Assembly: GCA_030146915.1 (NCBI GenBank) | Contig: JASLAT010000034.1 | Span: 186,001 to 250,000, forward strand | Source of the DNA: Tissierellales bacterium | GTDB lineage: Bacteria; Bacillota; Clostridia; Tissierellales; Tissierellaceae | Reading direction: 5' to 3' | Length of the DNA stretch: 64,000 nucleotides | Part shown: piece by piece, positions 33,790 through 42,135 of the stretch | Layout: each line of letters starts with the position of its first letter | Numbering within the stretch: position 1 is the first letter of the stretch | Program-made: the position numbers and the translations under genes | The notes under the pieces: generated by a model | Database searches by the model: none | The model's input: only the letters and a program-made list of their open reading frames with translations | What the model was told of the DNA's origin: nothing

Positions 33790-35127
33790 ATGCTAGAAAA
33801 TTTATCTGAAAAACTTCAGAATGCTTTGAATAGTCTTACTGGTAAAGGTAAGGTTACTGAAAAAGATATAGATGCTGCTATGAGAGAGGTAAGATTAGCA
33901 CTTTTAGAAGCTGATGTAAACTTTAAGGTTGTTAGAAAATTTACCAAAGATGTAAAAGAAAGAGCTTTAGGTTCTGAAGTTATGGAGAGTTTGACCCCAG
34001 GCCAACAGGTAATAAAGATAGTTAATGATGAGTTAACTAAACTTATGGGAGAAAAGGAAGCAAAAATAAACTTTTCATCTAAACCTCCAACTGTTATACT
34101 AATGGCTGGTTTACAGGGAGCAGGTAAAACAACTACAAGTGGTAAGTTAGCATATAATATGAAGAAGCAAAACAAGAGACCATTATTGGTAGCTTGTGAT
34201 ATTTACAGACCTGCTGCTATAAAACAGTTGGAAGTTGTAGGAAAACAGGCTGATGTTCCCGTATTTACTATGGGTGACAAAGTAGATCCGGTAGATATTG
34301 CAAAAGCAGGATTAGAGCATGCAAAAAGAAATGGGAACGATGTAGTAATTATAGATACGGCTGGTAGACTACATATTGATGAAAAACTTATGGACGAGAT
34401 TCAAAATATTAGTAGCTCCGTAGAACCAGATGAAATACTTTTGGTTTTAGATTCTATGACAGGTCAAGATGCAGTAAATGTAGCAGATAGTTTTAATGAA
34501 ATACTTTCAATTACAGGAGTAATTCTTACAAAACTAGATGGGGATGCTAGAGGTGGTGCTGCTTTATCTATAAGAGCGGTAACAGATAGACCTATAAAGT
34601 TTGTCGGGGTTGGAGAAAAGTTAGATCAGTTACAACCGTTTCATCCGGATAGAATGGCTTCTAGAATCTTGGGTATGGGGGATGTCCTAAGCTTAATAGA
34701 AAAAGCTCAAGAAAACATTGATATAAAAAAGGCTATGGAATTAGAAGAAAAAATAAGGAGTCAAAAGTTTTCATTTGATGACTTTTTAAATCAGCTAGAG
34801 GAAATGAAAAATATGGGTCCACTGGAAGATTTGATAAAGTTGATTCCAGGAATGAATTCTAAAGCTTTAAAGGGTGTTAATGTTGATAGTAAAGATATCA
34901 ATAGAATACAAGCTATAATACAATCTATGACAATGGAAGAGCGTGAAAACCCGGAAATTATAAATAGTAATAGAAAGAAAAGAATAGCTGAAGGAAGCGG
35001 ATCTAGTATTCAAGATGTGAATAAGCTATTAAAACAATTTAAAGAAACTAAAAAAATGATGAAAAAGTTTTCTGAAATGGAAAAAAAGATGAAAAAGGGT
35101 GGAGGTTTTAAACTACCATTCTTTTAG
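33790..35127 (+). CDS. ffh: Signal recognition particle protein Ffh
   Basis: A 445-residue SRP54 homologue binding signal peptides and 4.5S/scRNA. The N domain (residues 1-90), G domain with GLQGAGKTTTSGKLA (about 107), DTAGRLHID and TKLDGDARGG, and the methionine-rich M domain from about residue 300 (NQLEEMKNMGPLEDLIKLIPG, ending in MMKKFSEMEKKMKKGGG) are all present. The ribosome site aaggagg overlaps the ylxM stop. It works with the FtsY encoded just upstream. rpsP follows after 32 bp, and the stretch has no terminator, so ffh and the ribosomal genes are likely co-transcribed. Confidence 0.97.
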   Translation: MLENLSEKLQNALNSLTGKGKVTEKDIDAAMREVRLALLEADVNFKVVRKFTKDVKERALGSEVMESLTPGQQVIKIVNDELTKLMGEKEAKINFSSKPPTVILMAGLQGAGKTTTSGKLAYNMKKQNKRPLLVACDIYRPAAIKQLEVVGKQADVPVFTMGDKVDPVDIAKAGLEHAKRNGNDVVIIDTAGRLHIDEKLMDEIQNISSSVEPDEILLVLDSMTGQDAVNVADSFNEILSITGVILTKLDGDARGGAALSIRAVTDRPIKFVGVGEKLDQLQPFHPDRMASRILGMGDVLSLIEKAQENIDIKKAMELEEKIRSQKFSFDDFLNQLEEMKNMGPLEDLIKLIPGMNSKALKGVNVDSKDINRIQAIIQSMTMEERENPEIINSNRKKRIAEGSGSSIQDVNKLLKQFKETKKMMKKFSEMEKKMKKGGGFKLPFF

Positions 35128-35159
35128 ATAAATATATATTTTAAGGAGGTGAATAATAA

Positions 35160-35420
35160 ATGGCAGTTAGAATAAGATTAAGAAGAATAGGTGCTAAGAA
35201 AAATCCTTTCTATAGAGTAGTAGTTGCAGATTCAAGAAGAGCTGTAAAAGGAAAATTTATAGAAGAAATAGGATATTATAATCCATTAACAGAACCTAAA
35301 ACTATAAAAATAGATAATGAAAAGGCTCAAAAATGGATAGCTAATGGTGCAAGACCTACTGAAACAGTTAATAAACTGTTTAAAGAAAGTGGAGTATATG
35401 CAACTTCAATAGAAGAGTAA
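35160..35420 (+). CDS. rpsP: 30S ribosomal protein S16
   Basis: An 86-residue protein with the clear S16 start AVRIRLRRIGAKKNPFYRVVVADSRRAVKG and the YNPLTEP turn (quoted in part: RIRLRRIGAKKNPFYRVV). It is a primary assembly protein of the small subunit. An excellent ribosome site, aaggaggtga, precedes the ATG. Gene order ffh-rpsP-khpA-rimM-trmD-rplS is conserved in Firmicutes. Confidence 0.97.
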   Translation: MAVRIRLRRIGAKKNPFYRVVVADSRRAVKGKFIEEIGYYNPLTEPKTIKIDNEKAQKWIANGARPTETVNKLFKESGVYATSIEE

Positions 35421-35451
35421 TCTACTATAAGCTATCTAGGAGGTGTATATA

Positions 35452-35682
35452 ATGGGAGAACTAGTAGAATATATTGCTAAATCTCTTGTTGAAAACCCAG
35501 ATGAAGTTAAAGTAAACGAGATAGAAGGAACACAGTCTTTAATTATAGAGTTAAGAGTAGCAGAAGAAGATATGGGAAGAGTTATCGGTAAACAAGGTAG
35601 AATAGCTAAAGCTATAAGAACTGTTGTAACTGCTGCAGCTATAAAAGATAATAAAAGAGTTGTTGTAGAAATAATACAGTAA
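35452..35682 (+). CDS. khpA: KH-domain RNA-binding protein KhpA
   Basis: A 76-residue single KH domain protein (YlqC). The RNA-binding GxxG loop is in GRVIGKQGRIAKAIR. In streptococci and lactobacilli KhpA pairs with KhpB (Jag/EloR) and influences cell elongation and sRNA binding. The ATG at 35452 follows ctaggaggtg; an in-frame GTG at 35443 is inside the ribosome site. A hairpin covers its stop codon. Confidence 0.93.
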   Translation: MGELVEYIAKSLVENPDEVKVNEIEGTQSLIIELRVAEEDMGRVIGKQGRIAKAIRTVVTAAAIKDNKRVVVEIIQ

Positions 35683-35700
35683 GAACTTGTTCTTACTGTA
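35675..35700 (+). other. Palindromic hairpin over the khpA stop codon
   Basis: A 12-bp perfect inverted repeat (tacagtaagaac with gttcttactgta) with a 2-nt centre. It is not followed by a T run, so it is a weak terminator at best; protection of the upstream rpsP-khpA message is an alternative. Confidence 0.55.
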
Positions 35701-35721
35701 TATTATTGAGTAGGTGAATAT

Positions 35722-36219
35722 GTGGAATATTTAATTATAGGTAAAATTATAGCCACTCATGGTATTAAGGGAGAGGTGAAGATAGCTCCTTTAACTGATA
35801 ATTTAGATAGGTTTGAGCATTTAAATAAACTATATATAGGCGAAAACAAATTAGAAGTAAGATATGAGAGCTCTAAAATACACAAAAATCATATTATATT
35901 AAAGTTCGAAGAATTTAATAATATCAATGAGGTATTAAAATTTAAAGACCTAGATCTTTTTATATCTTTTGAAGATAGAAGAGAATTAAATGATGATGAA
36001 TTTTTTATATTTGATTTAATAGGCCTAAAAGGATACTGTAATAATCAATATATAGGAGAACTGATTGATGTAATAGAGAGTCTAGCCAATGATGTATATG
36101 TATTTAAGAGTGAAAATGGGCATGAAATACTAGTTCCAGCAGTTAAAGAGTTTATTTTAGATGTGGATTTAAAGTCAGGGAAAATCTTATTAAATTTAAT
36201 AGAAGGTATGATTGAATGA
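35722..36219 (+). CDS. rimM: Ribosome maturation factor RimM
   Basis: A 165-residue 16S assembly factor. The N-terminal RimM domain is marked by IGKIIATHGIKGEVKI, and the C-terminal PRC-barrel by FDLIGLKGYC and EILVPAVKEFILDVDL. It binds S19 and aids maturation of the 30S head. The start is GTG 35722, overlapped by an out-of-frame ATG at 35720 that would stop after four codons. The ribosome site is taggtga. The last codons overlap trmD by 4 bp (ATGA). Confidence 0.94.
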   Translation: MEYLIIGKIIATHGIKGEVKIAPLTDNLDRFEHLNKLYIGENKLEVRYESSKIHKNHIILKFEEFNNINEVLKFKDLDLFISFEDRRELNDDEFFIFDLIGLKGYCNNQYIGELIDVIESLANDVYVFKSENGHEILVPAVKEFILDVDLKSGKILLNLIEGMIE

Positions 36220-36941
36220 AACTAGATATACTAACTCTTTTTCCAGAGTTTATTAATTCTTTTATAGAGTGGAGTATCATAGGAAGAGCTAAAGATAGTT
36301 CAATAATCGATATTAATAGTGTTGATATTAGAAGTTTTTCTAAAAATAAACATAAAAAGGTAGACGATTATCCATACGGCGGAGGGCCAGGTATGTTGAT
36401 GACGCCACAGCCTATATATGATGCTATTAAGTCGGTAGCTAGTAGTGAATCCAAAGTTATATATTTATCTCCACAAGGAAGAACTTTAAATCAAAAACTT
36501 TGTTTAGAACTATCTAAAGAAAAACACTTAATTTTATTAGCTGGTCATTATGAAGGCATAGACAATAGAATTATTGAAAATTTTGTAGATTTAGAGATAT
36601 CTATTGGTGACTATGTCTTAACTGGTGGTGAGCTTCCTAGTATGGTTTTAGTTGACTCAGTAGTAAGATTAATACCAGGTGTTTTATCCAGTGAGGAATC
36701 TTTTCAGGAGGAATCACATTATAATGGATTATTAGAGCATCCACAGTATACTAGACCATATGATTTTATGGGACATCTCGTACCAGATATTTTACTTTCT
36801 GGTAATCATAAGAACATAAATAAGTGGAAAGAATATAAATCTTTGGAAGCCACTTATAAAAAAAGACCAGATCTTTTATCTGATGTAAAATTGACACCAG
36901 ATCAAAAAATAAAATTAAATAAAATTAAAGATTGTAAGTAG
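36216..36941 (+). CDS. trmD: tRNA (guanine-N1)-methyltransferase TrmD
   Basis: A 241-residue SPOUT methyltransferase forming m1G37, which prevents +1 frameshifting. It begins MKLDILTLFPEF; DDYPYGGGPGML, the trefoil-knot SAM site LLAGHYEGIDNR and ISIGDYVLTGGELPSM (with the catalytic-Asp region) are intact. Its start is coupled to rimM through ATGA. The promoter of rplS overlaps its last codons and stop. Confidence 0.97.
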   Translation: MKLDILTLFPEFINSFIEWSIIGRAKDSSIIDINSVDIRSFSKNKHKKVDDYPYGGGPGMLMTPQPIYDAIKSVASSESKVIYLSPQGRTLNQKLCLELSKEKHLILLAGHYEGIDNRIIENFVDLEISIGDYVLTGGELPSMVLVDSVVRLIPGVLSSEESFQEESHYNGLLEHPQYTRPYDFMGHLVPDILLSGNHKNINKWKEYKSLEATYKKRPDLLSDVKLTPDQKIKLNKIKDCK

Positions 36942-36960
36942 TTATAAAATATGATATGAT
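36932..36960 (+). promoter_or_regulatory. Promoter of rplS
   Basis: TTGTAA (36932-36937), 17-nt spacer, TATGAT (36955-36960), overlapping the trmD stop. It allows rplS to be expressed apart from trmD. Confidence 0.72.
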
Positions 36961-36966
36961 ACCTAC

Positions 36967-37039
36967 GTATGACTATGGTCGGTCCGCTGGTTTCATAGTG
37001 AAATTTAAGAACGATTATATAGAAGGGAGGGCTATTATA
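36967..37039 (+). promoter_or_regulatory. rplS leader, candidate L19 autoregulatory structure
   Basis: A leader of about 73 nt contains a stem actatg (36972-36977) with catagt (36994-36999) enclosing a G/C-rich loop ggtcggtccgctgg. L19 leaders occur before rplS in Firmicutes. That it binds L19 is inference; the shared tatgactatg string with the rpsO leader is noted in the findings. Confidence 0.45.
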
Positions 37040-37387
37040 ATGGATATAATAAAAATGCTTGAAGATGAACAAAAAAGAGATGATATACCAGAATTTAAAG
37101 TTGGTGACACTGTTCAAGTTCATTATAAGGTAGTTGAAGGAAGTCGTGAAAGAATTCAGTTATTCGAAGGAACTGTTATATATATAAAAGGTTCAGGAAT
37201 AAATAAAGCTTTTACTGTTAGAAGGATATCTTATGGAGTTGGAGTTGAAAGAACTTTCCCAATTCACTCTCCAAGGATAGATAAACTAGTTGTTACAAGA
37301 CATGGTAAAACTAGAAGAGCTAAACTTTACTACTTAAGAGAAAGACAAGGTAAAGCAGCAAGAGTTAAAGAAAAGAAAATGTATTAG
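37040..37387 (+). CDS. rplS: 50S ribosomal protein L19
   Basis: A 115-residue L19, normal length, at the subunit interface. It shows PEFKVGDTVQVHYKVVEG, FEGTVIYIKGSG, and FPIHSPRIDKLVV. The frame is open upstream to 36956, but the real start is the ATG at 37040 after gaagggagg, giving the usual N-terminus (MDIIKMLEDEQ). A terminator follows. Confidence 0.97.
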   Translation: MDIIKMLEDEQKRDDIPEFKVGDTVQVHYKVVEGSRERIQLFEGTVIYIKGSGINKAFTVRRISYGVGVERTFPIHSPRIDKLVVTRHGKTRRAKLYYLRERQGKAARVKEKKMY

Positions 37388-37393
37388 AAATAT

Positions 37394-37417
37394 GGGACTG
37401 GAAAGTCCCTTTTTTTA
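37394..37417 (+). terminator. Terminator after rplS
   Basis: A short 6-bp stem (gggact, 37394-37399, with agtccc, 37404-37409) with a 4-nt loop, followed by seven T's. Confidence 0.82.
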
Positions 37418-37435
37418 TTATAAAGAGGTGATAAA

Positions 37436-38272
37436 GTGAATATAAATTGGTATCCAGGTCATATGAAGAAAACAATAGAATCAATAGAGTCTAAACTTAA
37501 AATGGTTGATATGGTTATTGAGTTAGTTGATGCTAGAGCACCTATTAGTAGTAAAAATCCTATGCTAGACAGCATTTTAAAGTCAAAAGATAGGATAATT
37601 GTATTGACAAAAAAAGATTTAGCTGATGAGTCTAAGAGTCAGATTTTTTTAGAAAAATTAAAGGGTGAGAATGATCATACTATATTACTTGATGCAACTA
37701 ACAGAAAGGATGTAGATAGACTCTTTAAATTAGCTGAAAATGTAGTTAGAGATAGAAGGAAAAATGATAAAGAAAAAGGAATAATTAATAGGCCTGTAAG
37801 AGCAATGATTGTTGGTATACCTAATGTAGGTAAATCAACATTAATAAATACTTTAAGTGGACGAAAAGGTGCAAAGGTTGGAAATAAACCAGGCGTGACT
37901 AAATCGAACCAATGGATAAAAACGACTTATAATTTAGAGTTATTAGATACTCCGGGGGTTCTTTGGCCTAAATTCGAGGATAAAAATATAGCTCTTAATT
38001 TAGCATTTATAGGCTCTATTACTGATAATGTATTAGATAGGGAGACATTAGCATTAAGATTGATAGAGAGATTACAAAATATCTATCCGAATTTATTAGA
38101 TAGGAGATATAATATAAACTCAGATGAATTGACAGGATTAGAGGCAATGGAAAAAATAGCTTCAAAAAGAGGGTGTATAATATCAGGAGGAGAAGTAGAT
38201 TACACTAGAGTAAGTAACCTTATTTTAGATGAGTTTAGAAAAGGTATCATAGGTAAAATTAGCTTAGAATAG
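37436..38272 (+). CDS. rbgA: Ribosome biogenesis GTPase RbgA (YlqF)
   Basis: A 278-residue circularly permuted GTPase needed for late 50S assembly. The motif order G4 (TKKD, about residue 60), G1 (GIPNVGKSTLIN, about 128) and G3 (DTPG) is the permuted order that defines the family; the N-terminal NWYPGHMKKT carries the conserved His region and a C-terminal ANTAR-like helical domain follows. It starts at GTG 37436 after aaagaggtgat. rnhB begins 18 bp downstream, a conserved neighbour. Confidence 0.96.
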   Translation: MNINWYPGHMKKTIESIESKLKMVDMVIELVDARAPISSKNPMLDSILKSKDRIIVLTKKDLADESKSQIFLEKLKGENDHTILLDATNRKDVDRLFKLAENVVRDRRKNDKEKGIINRPVRAMIVGIPNVGKSTLINTLSGRKGAKVGNKPGVTKSNQWIKTTYNLELLDTPGVLWPKFEDKNIALNLAFIGSITDNVLDRETLALRLIERLQNIYPNLLDRRYNINSDELTGLEAMEKIASKRGCIISGGEVDYTRVSNLILDEFRKGIIGKISLE

Positions 38273-38290
38273 ATTTGTAAGGAGTTTATA

Positions 38291-38899
38291 ATGTTAAGGT
38301 TAGAGAATGAATTAAGAGATTTAGGATATAAACTAGTAGCTGGTATAGATGAGGTTGGTCGTGGGTGCTTAGCAGGGGATGTTTTAGCTTGTGCTATAAT
38401 TATGCCAGAAAATGATATTGTAGATGGGGTTAAAGATTCTAAAAAGCTTAGTCCTAAGAAAAGGGAGGAGCTTTATGAAAAAATTTTAGAAAAAGCTATT
38501 GCATGCGGAATAGGAAGAGTATCAGCATCTGATATAGATAGAATTAATATAAAACAAGCAAGCATTCTTGCCATGAAATTTGCAGTGGAAAACTTAAGGA
38601 ATAAAAAAAATGAACCTATAGTACCAGACTTTTTACTAGTTGATGCAGAGACGATCGATAGTAAAATTAAACAAGCATCCATAATAAAGGGAGATGACAA
38701 TTCTTACAGTATAGCTTGTGCATCTATTGTTGCAAAAGTTTATAGAGATAAATTATGTTTATCTTGGGATGAAGATTATCCGGGCTATAATATTAAGCAG
38801 CATAAAGGATATGGGACAAAAGAACATAGGGATCTTATAAAAAAGATAGGTCCTAGTAAAATTCATAGGATTAGTTTTTTAAAAAATATATTAAAATAA
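38291..38899 (+). CDS. rnhB: Ribonuclease HII
   Basis: A 202-residue type 2 RNase H removing ribonucleotides from DNA. Catalytic DEx motif in VAGIDEVGRGCLAGD (about residues 18-32), a second Asp in LLVDAETID, and later ASIVAKVYRDKL. The ATG follows taaggag. It is the last gene of the rplS-side cluster: in most Firmicutes yraN, comM and dprA would follow, but here a long stretch without an intact gene begins. Confidence 0.95.
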   Translation: MLRLENELRDLGYKLVAGIDEVGRGCLAGDVLACAIIMPENDIVDGVKDSKKLSPKKREELYEKILEKAIACGIGRVSASDIDRINIKQASILAMKFAVENLRNKKNEPIVPDFLLVDAETIDSKIKQASIIKGDDNSYSIACASIVAKVYRDKLCLSWDEDYPGYNIKQHKGYGTKEHRDLIKKIGPSKIHRISFLKNILK

Positions 38900-39840
38900 G
38901 ATATTAGATATAAAAGAAAAAATAAATGAACTGTAAATTTTAATAATCATTCCCCGAAAGTAATTAATCAAATTATGAGTAGATTTAAGGTGATTATGTA
39001 GTTTTTTTAGTTATTATTTATTAATGAGGTCTTTTAAAATATGGGGAGTGATTTTACTTTTAGGTTATCTTTAATAAATAACTTTTTATAGGCATGGTTA
39101 GATTGTTTTTATTGATAAATTAATGTTCATATACATAATATTCTTTATATGTTATAATATAGGATGTAAACTTATTATCTTTAAACCAATACAGTTATAC
39201 TGTTATTTTTTTATATCTTATTCAATTTAAAGAATATTCTTTAAATTGAAAATTATTCAAAACAACTTGTAAATTAGTATTAAATATTGTATTATATTAA
39301 GTTGGGTCTTATAAGAATTAGAAGTACTATGTGAATAACAAGCCTTTAGAATTCAGAAAAGTATCACTATTGAATTAAGAGGTAACATATATGATTGTAG
39401 AATTAATAGCAATACTATCTGAAAAGAAGTAAGTATTTGCTATTAATTAATTTATTAATTTAAAATAGTCAAGATGTACTCTGTTTGGCTAAAATAATTA
39501 AAGATTTAATAAGATTTATGTAAGGTAGGAAAGGATAGGATTATAAATGGTAAAGAAACCATTGAATTTAATCAGCTTTGGTTTCATATTATTTATAATA
39601 GTTCTGTTAAACTTAATTATTTTTCGTGTTATATGGAATTAGTAGTCTATAAATTACACGATTTACTATTAGTATGGTAGAATTAATGTTAAAAGACCTT
39701 GGTTAAATAATGTTGTTTAGTTTTTGAATGCTTGAGGGTAATAAGTTTTATATTATAAGAAAATATAATTTCTTTAAAATAATATTTTTATAAAAGGTTT
39801 TGCTTATGTAAAGTAAGGGTTTGAAGAAAGATAAGATTTA
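38900..39840 (+). other. Gene-free AT-rich stretch between rnhB and the dprA remnant
   Basis: About 940 bp in which no frame is open for long and no domain can be recognised. It contains a weak terminator-like element (acagt/actgt stem with T tract, 39191-39213), a perfect 30-bp palindrome (39221-39250), a TATAAT near 39157 and a 31-codon frame at 39547-39642. Given the usual gene order (yraN, comM and dprA between rnhB and topA), it is most likely decayed coding sequence, but apart from the dprA end I cannot identify it. Confidence 0.6.
39221..39250. repeat. Perfect 30-bp palindrome
   Basis: ttcaatttaaagaat followed directly by its exact reverse complement. As RNA it would form a long hairpin without a loop; as DNA it could bind a dimeric protein or be a relic of an element end. 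No function is evident. Confidence 0.8.
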
Positions 39841-40017
39841 TCCTCCTTCAGTGATATAGAAGTTTAGATACTGAAGCTATTGAAAAATAATCCGATGCAT
39901 TCTTGACAATTAGTATATGAGAAATTAACATATATATCTGTTATAAAAAGTAGAATAAGTCTAGAATTAAAAGGTACAGTAGAAGAAGTTTCTGATAATA
40001 TTCATATTACACTTTGA
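39841..40017 (+). pseudogene. dprA: Decayed 3' end of dprA (DNA processing protein A)
   Basis: Reading the frame starting at 39841 gives a C-terminal winged-helix segment like that of DprA: SSFSDIEV, stop, ILKLLKNNPMHS, stop, QLVYEKLTYISVIKSR and ISLELKGTVEEVSDNIHITL, then a natural stop at 40015-40017. In-frame stops are TAG at 39865 and TGA at 39904. DprA loads RecA on incoming DNA during transformation and is usually encoded directly before topA, exactly where this remnant lies. The Rossmann part upstream is no longer recognisable by eye. No start or ribosome site can be given. The protein cannot be made intact. Confidence 0.65.
39903..39931 (+). promoter_or_regulatory. Possible promoter of topA inside the dprA remnant
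   Basis: TTGACA (39903-39908), 17-nt spacer, TAACAT (39926-39931). The in-frame TGA that breaks dprA is part of the TTGACA hexamer. The predicted start (about 39938) is roughly 100 nt before topA. Confidence 0.5.
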
Positions 40018-40035
40018 AATTCGGAGGTGCAAAGT

Positions 40036-42114
40036 TTGAGTAAAAATTTAGTAATAGTCGAATCACCAGCTAAAGCGAGGACAATTGGTGGTTTATTAGA
40101 TAGTAAGAAATATAATATAGTGGCATCAGTTGGTCACATAAGAGATTTACCTAAAAGTAGCTTAGGAATAGATATAGATAATAATTATGAACCAAAATAT
40201 ATAACTATAAGAGGAAAAGGTCCAGTAGTAAAGGATCTAAAAGCTAAAGCAAAGAAAGCAGATAGAGTTCTATTAGCAACTGACCCTGATAGAGAAGGTG
40301 AGGCTATATCCTGGCACTTGGCTCATATTTTAAAAATTGAAGAAGATGAACCAGTTAGAATAGAATTTAATGAGATAACTAAAGAGGCTGTAACAAAAGC
40401 CATAGAAAATCCTAGAACCTTGGATTTAGATTTAGTTGATGCACAACAAGCCCGTAGAATTTTAGATAGATTAGTTGGGTATAAGATAAGTCCTTTATTA
40501 TGGAAAAAAATAAGGAGAGGACTTAGTGCTGGTAGGGTACAGTCTGTTGCTGTTAAACTAATCTGTGACAGAGAAGAAGAAATTGAAAAGTTTAACCCTG
40601 AAGAATATTGGAGTATAAAATTGAACTTGATACATGATGGTAAAGAGTTCGAGGCAGAATTTTATGGTAAAGAAATAAATGGTAAGGATGAAAAAATAGA
40701 ACTTCCCAAAAGAGAAAGTGTTGATACAGTATTATCAAGTTTAGACAAGGAAAAGATAAAAGTTCGTGACCTTAAAAAGGGAAGTAGAAGAAGAAATCCA
40801 AATGCTCCTTACACAACAAGTACTCTTCAGCAAGATGCTTATAGGAGATTAAATTTTAGTAGTAGAAAGACTATGGTAATTGCCCAACAGTTATATGAGG
40901 GTATTGATATAAAAGGTGAAGGCACGATAGGATTAATAACTTATATGAGAACTGACTCTACTAGAATTTCTGATGAAGCAATAGCTAAGACGAAAAAATA
41001 TATATTAGATAAATATGGAGAAAAATATAGTAACGGTGGGAAGAACTATTCTGGAAAAAAATCTGCACAAGATGCACATGAGGCTATAAGACCTACTTCT
41101 ACTTATAGAGACCCTATAGATATTAAAGGATATTTAACAGATGAGCAGTATAGATTATATAAGCTTATTTGGGAAAGGTTTGTAAGCTCCCAAATGGCAC
41201 CAGCAAAATACGATACTATCTCTGTTAATCTTATTAATGAAGGGTATGTGTTTAGAAGCAGTGGATCTATATTGAAGTTTGATGGATTCTTAAAACTATA
41301 TGGTAAAGATGAAAATGATAAAGATAAAGAAATTCCTGAACTTAAAGAATCGGAACTTGTAAATATCAATAAAATAGATCCAAAACAACACTTTACTCAG
41401 CCACCAGCAAGATTCACCGAGGCATCACTTATAAAGACTTTAGAAGAATTAGGGATTGGTAGGCCTAGTACATTTGCGCCGATAATAGGTACAATAACGG
41501 CTAGGGACTATGTAGAATTAGAAAATAGATCATTCAAACCAACAGAGTTGGGTGTCTTAGTTAATAATTTGCTTGTAGAGTATTTTGATGACATAATAAA
41601 TGAGGAATTCACTGCTGAATTGGAAGATAGATTAGATAATATTGCAGAAGGTAAACTAGAATGGAAATCCGTAGTGTCTAGTTTCTATGAAGACTTTCAC
41701 GGTCTTTTGGAAAAGGCTGAAGAAGAGATAGAAGAAATGGAAATAAAAGATGAGGTCACAGACGAGATTTGTGAAAAATGTGGCAAAAACATGGTAATTA
41801 AACATGGAAGATATGGTAAGTTTTTAGCTTGTCCAGGCTATCCTGAGTGTAAAAACACGAAACCTATTGTTGATAAATTAGGGATAGATTGTCCTAAGTG
41901 CGGTAAGGATATAATAAAAAGACGTTCAAGAAAAGGAAGAGTATTTTTTGGATGTAGTGGATATCCTGAGTGTGATTTCGTTTCATGGGATGAACCTATA
42001 AAGGATAAGTGTCCAGAATGTTCTAGTTTACTTACTAAAAAAAGAACAAAAACTAAAGAGACTGTAAAATGTTTTAATAAGGATTGCGGTTACGAAGATA
42101 CTAAAGATATATAG
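40036..42114 (+). CDS. topA: DNA topoisomerase I
   Basis: A 692-residue type IA topoisomerase relaxing negative supercoils. The Toprim domain opens with VIVESPAKARTI and has ATDPDREGEAISWHL; the active-site tyrosine is in ITYMRTDSTRIS (about residue 303). The C-terminus carries three zinc ribbons: CEKCGK with CPGYPEC, CPKCGK with CSGYPEC, and CPECSS with CFNKDC. TTG 40036 is the start; ggaggtg sits just before it, and an in-frame GTG inside that site is rejected. The product is complete, in contrast to the decayed dprA before it. codY follows after 21 bp. Confidence 0.97.
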   Translation: MSKNLVIVESPAKARTIGGLLDSKKYNIVASVGHIRDLPKSSLGIDIDNNYEPKYITIRGKGPVVKDLKAKAKKADRVLLATDPDREGEAISWHLAHILKIEEDEPVRIEFNEITKEAVTKAIENPRTLDLDLVDAQQARRILDRLVGYKISPLLWKKIRRGLSAGRVQSVAVKLICDREEEIEKFNPEEYWSIKLNLIHDGKEFEAEFYGKEINGKDEKIELPKRESVDTVLSSLDKEKIKVRDLKKGSRRRNPNAPYTTSTLQQDAYRRLNFSSRKTMVIAQQLYEGIDIKGEGTIGLITYMRTDSTRISDEAIAKTKKYILDKYGEKYSNGGKNYSGKKSAQDAHEAIRPTSTYRDPIDIKGYLTDEQYRLYKLIWERFVSSQMAPAKYDTISVNLINEGYVFRSSGSILKFDGFLKLYGKDENDKDKEIPELKESELVNINKIDPKQHFTQPPARFTEASLIKTLEELGIGRPSTFAPIIGTITARDYVELENRSFKPTELGVLVNNLLVEYFDDIINEEFTAELEDRLDNIAEGKLEWKSVVSSFYEDFHGLLEKAEEEIEEMEIKDEVTDEICEKCGKNMVIKHGRYGKFLACPGYPECKNTKPIVDKLGIDCPKCGKDIIKRRSRKGRVFFGCSGYPECDFVSWDEPIKDKCPECSSLLTKKRTKTKETVKCFNKDCGYEDTKDI

Positions 42115-42135
42115 ATATAAATAATGGAGGTAGTC

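Noticed and set aside
36956..37039. Upstream extension of the L19 gene
   Set aside because: It would begin inside the -10 box; the ATG at 37040 has the ribosome site and the family N-terminus.
36902..37123. Minus-strand frame over the rplS leader
   Set aside because: It covers the promoter and leader of rplS and has no features of its own.
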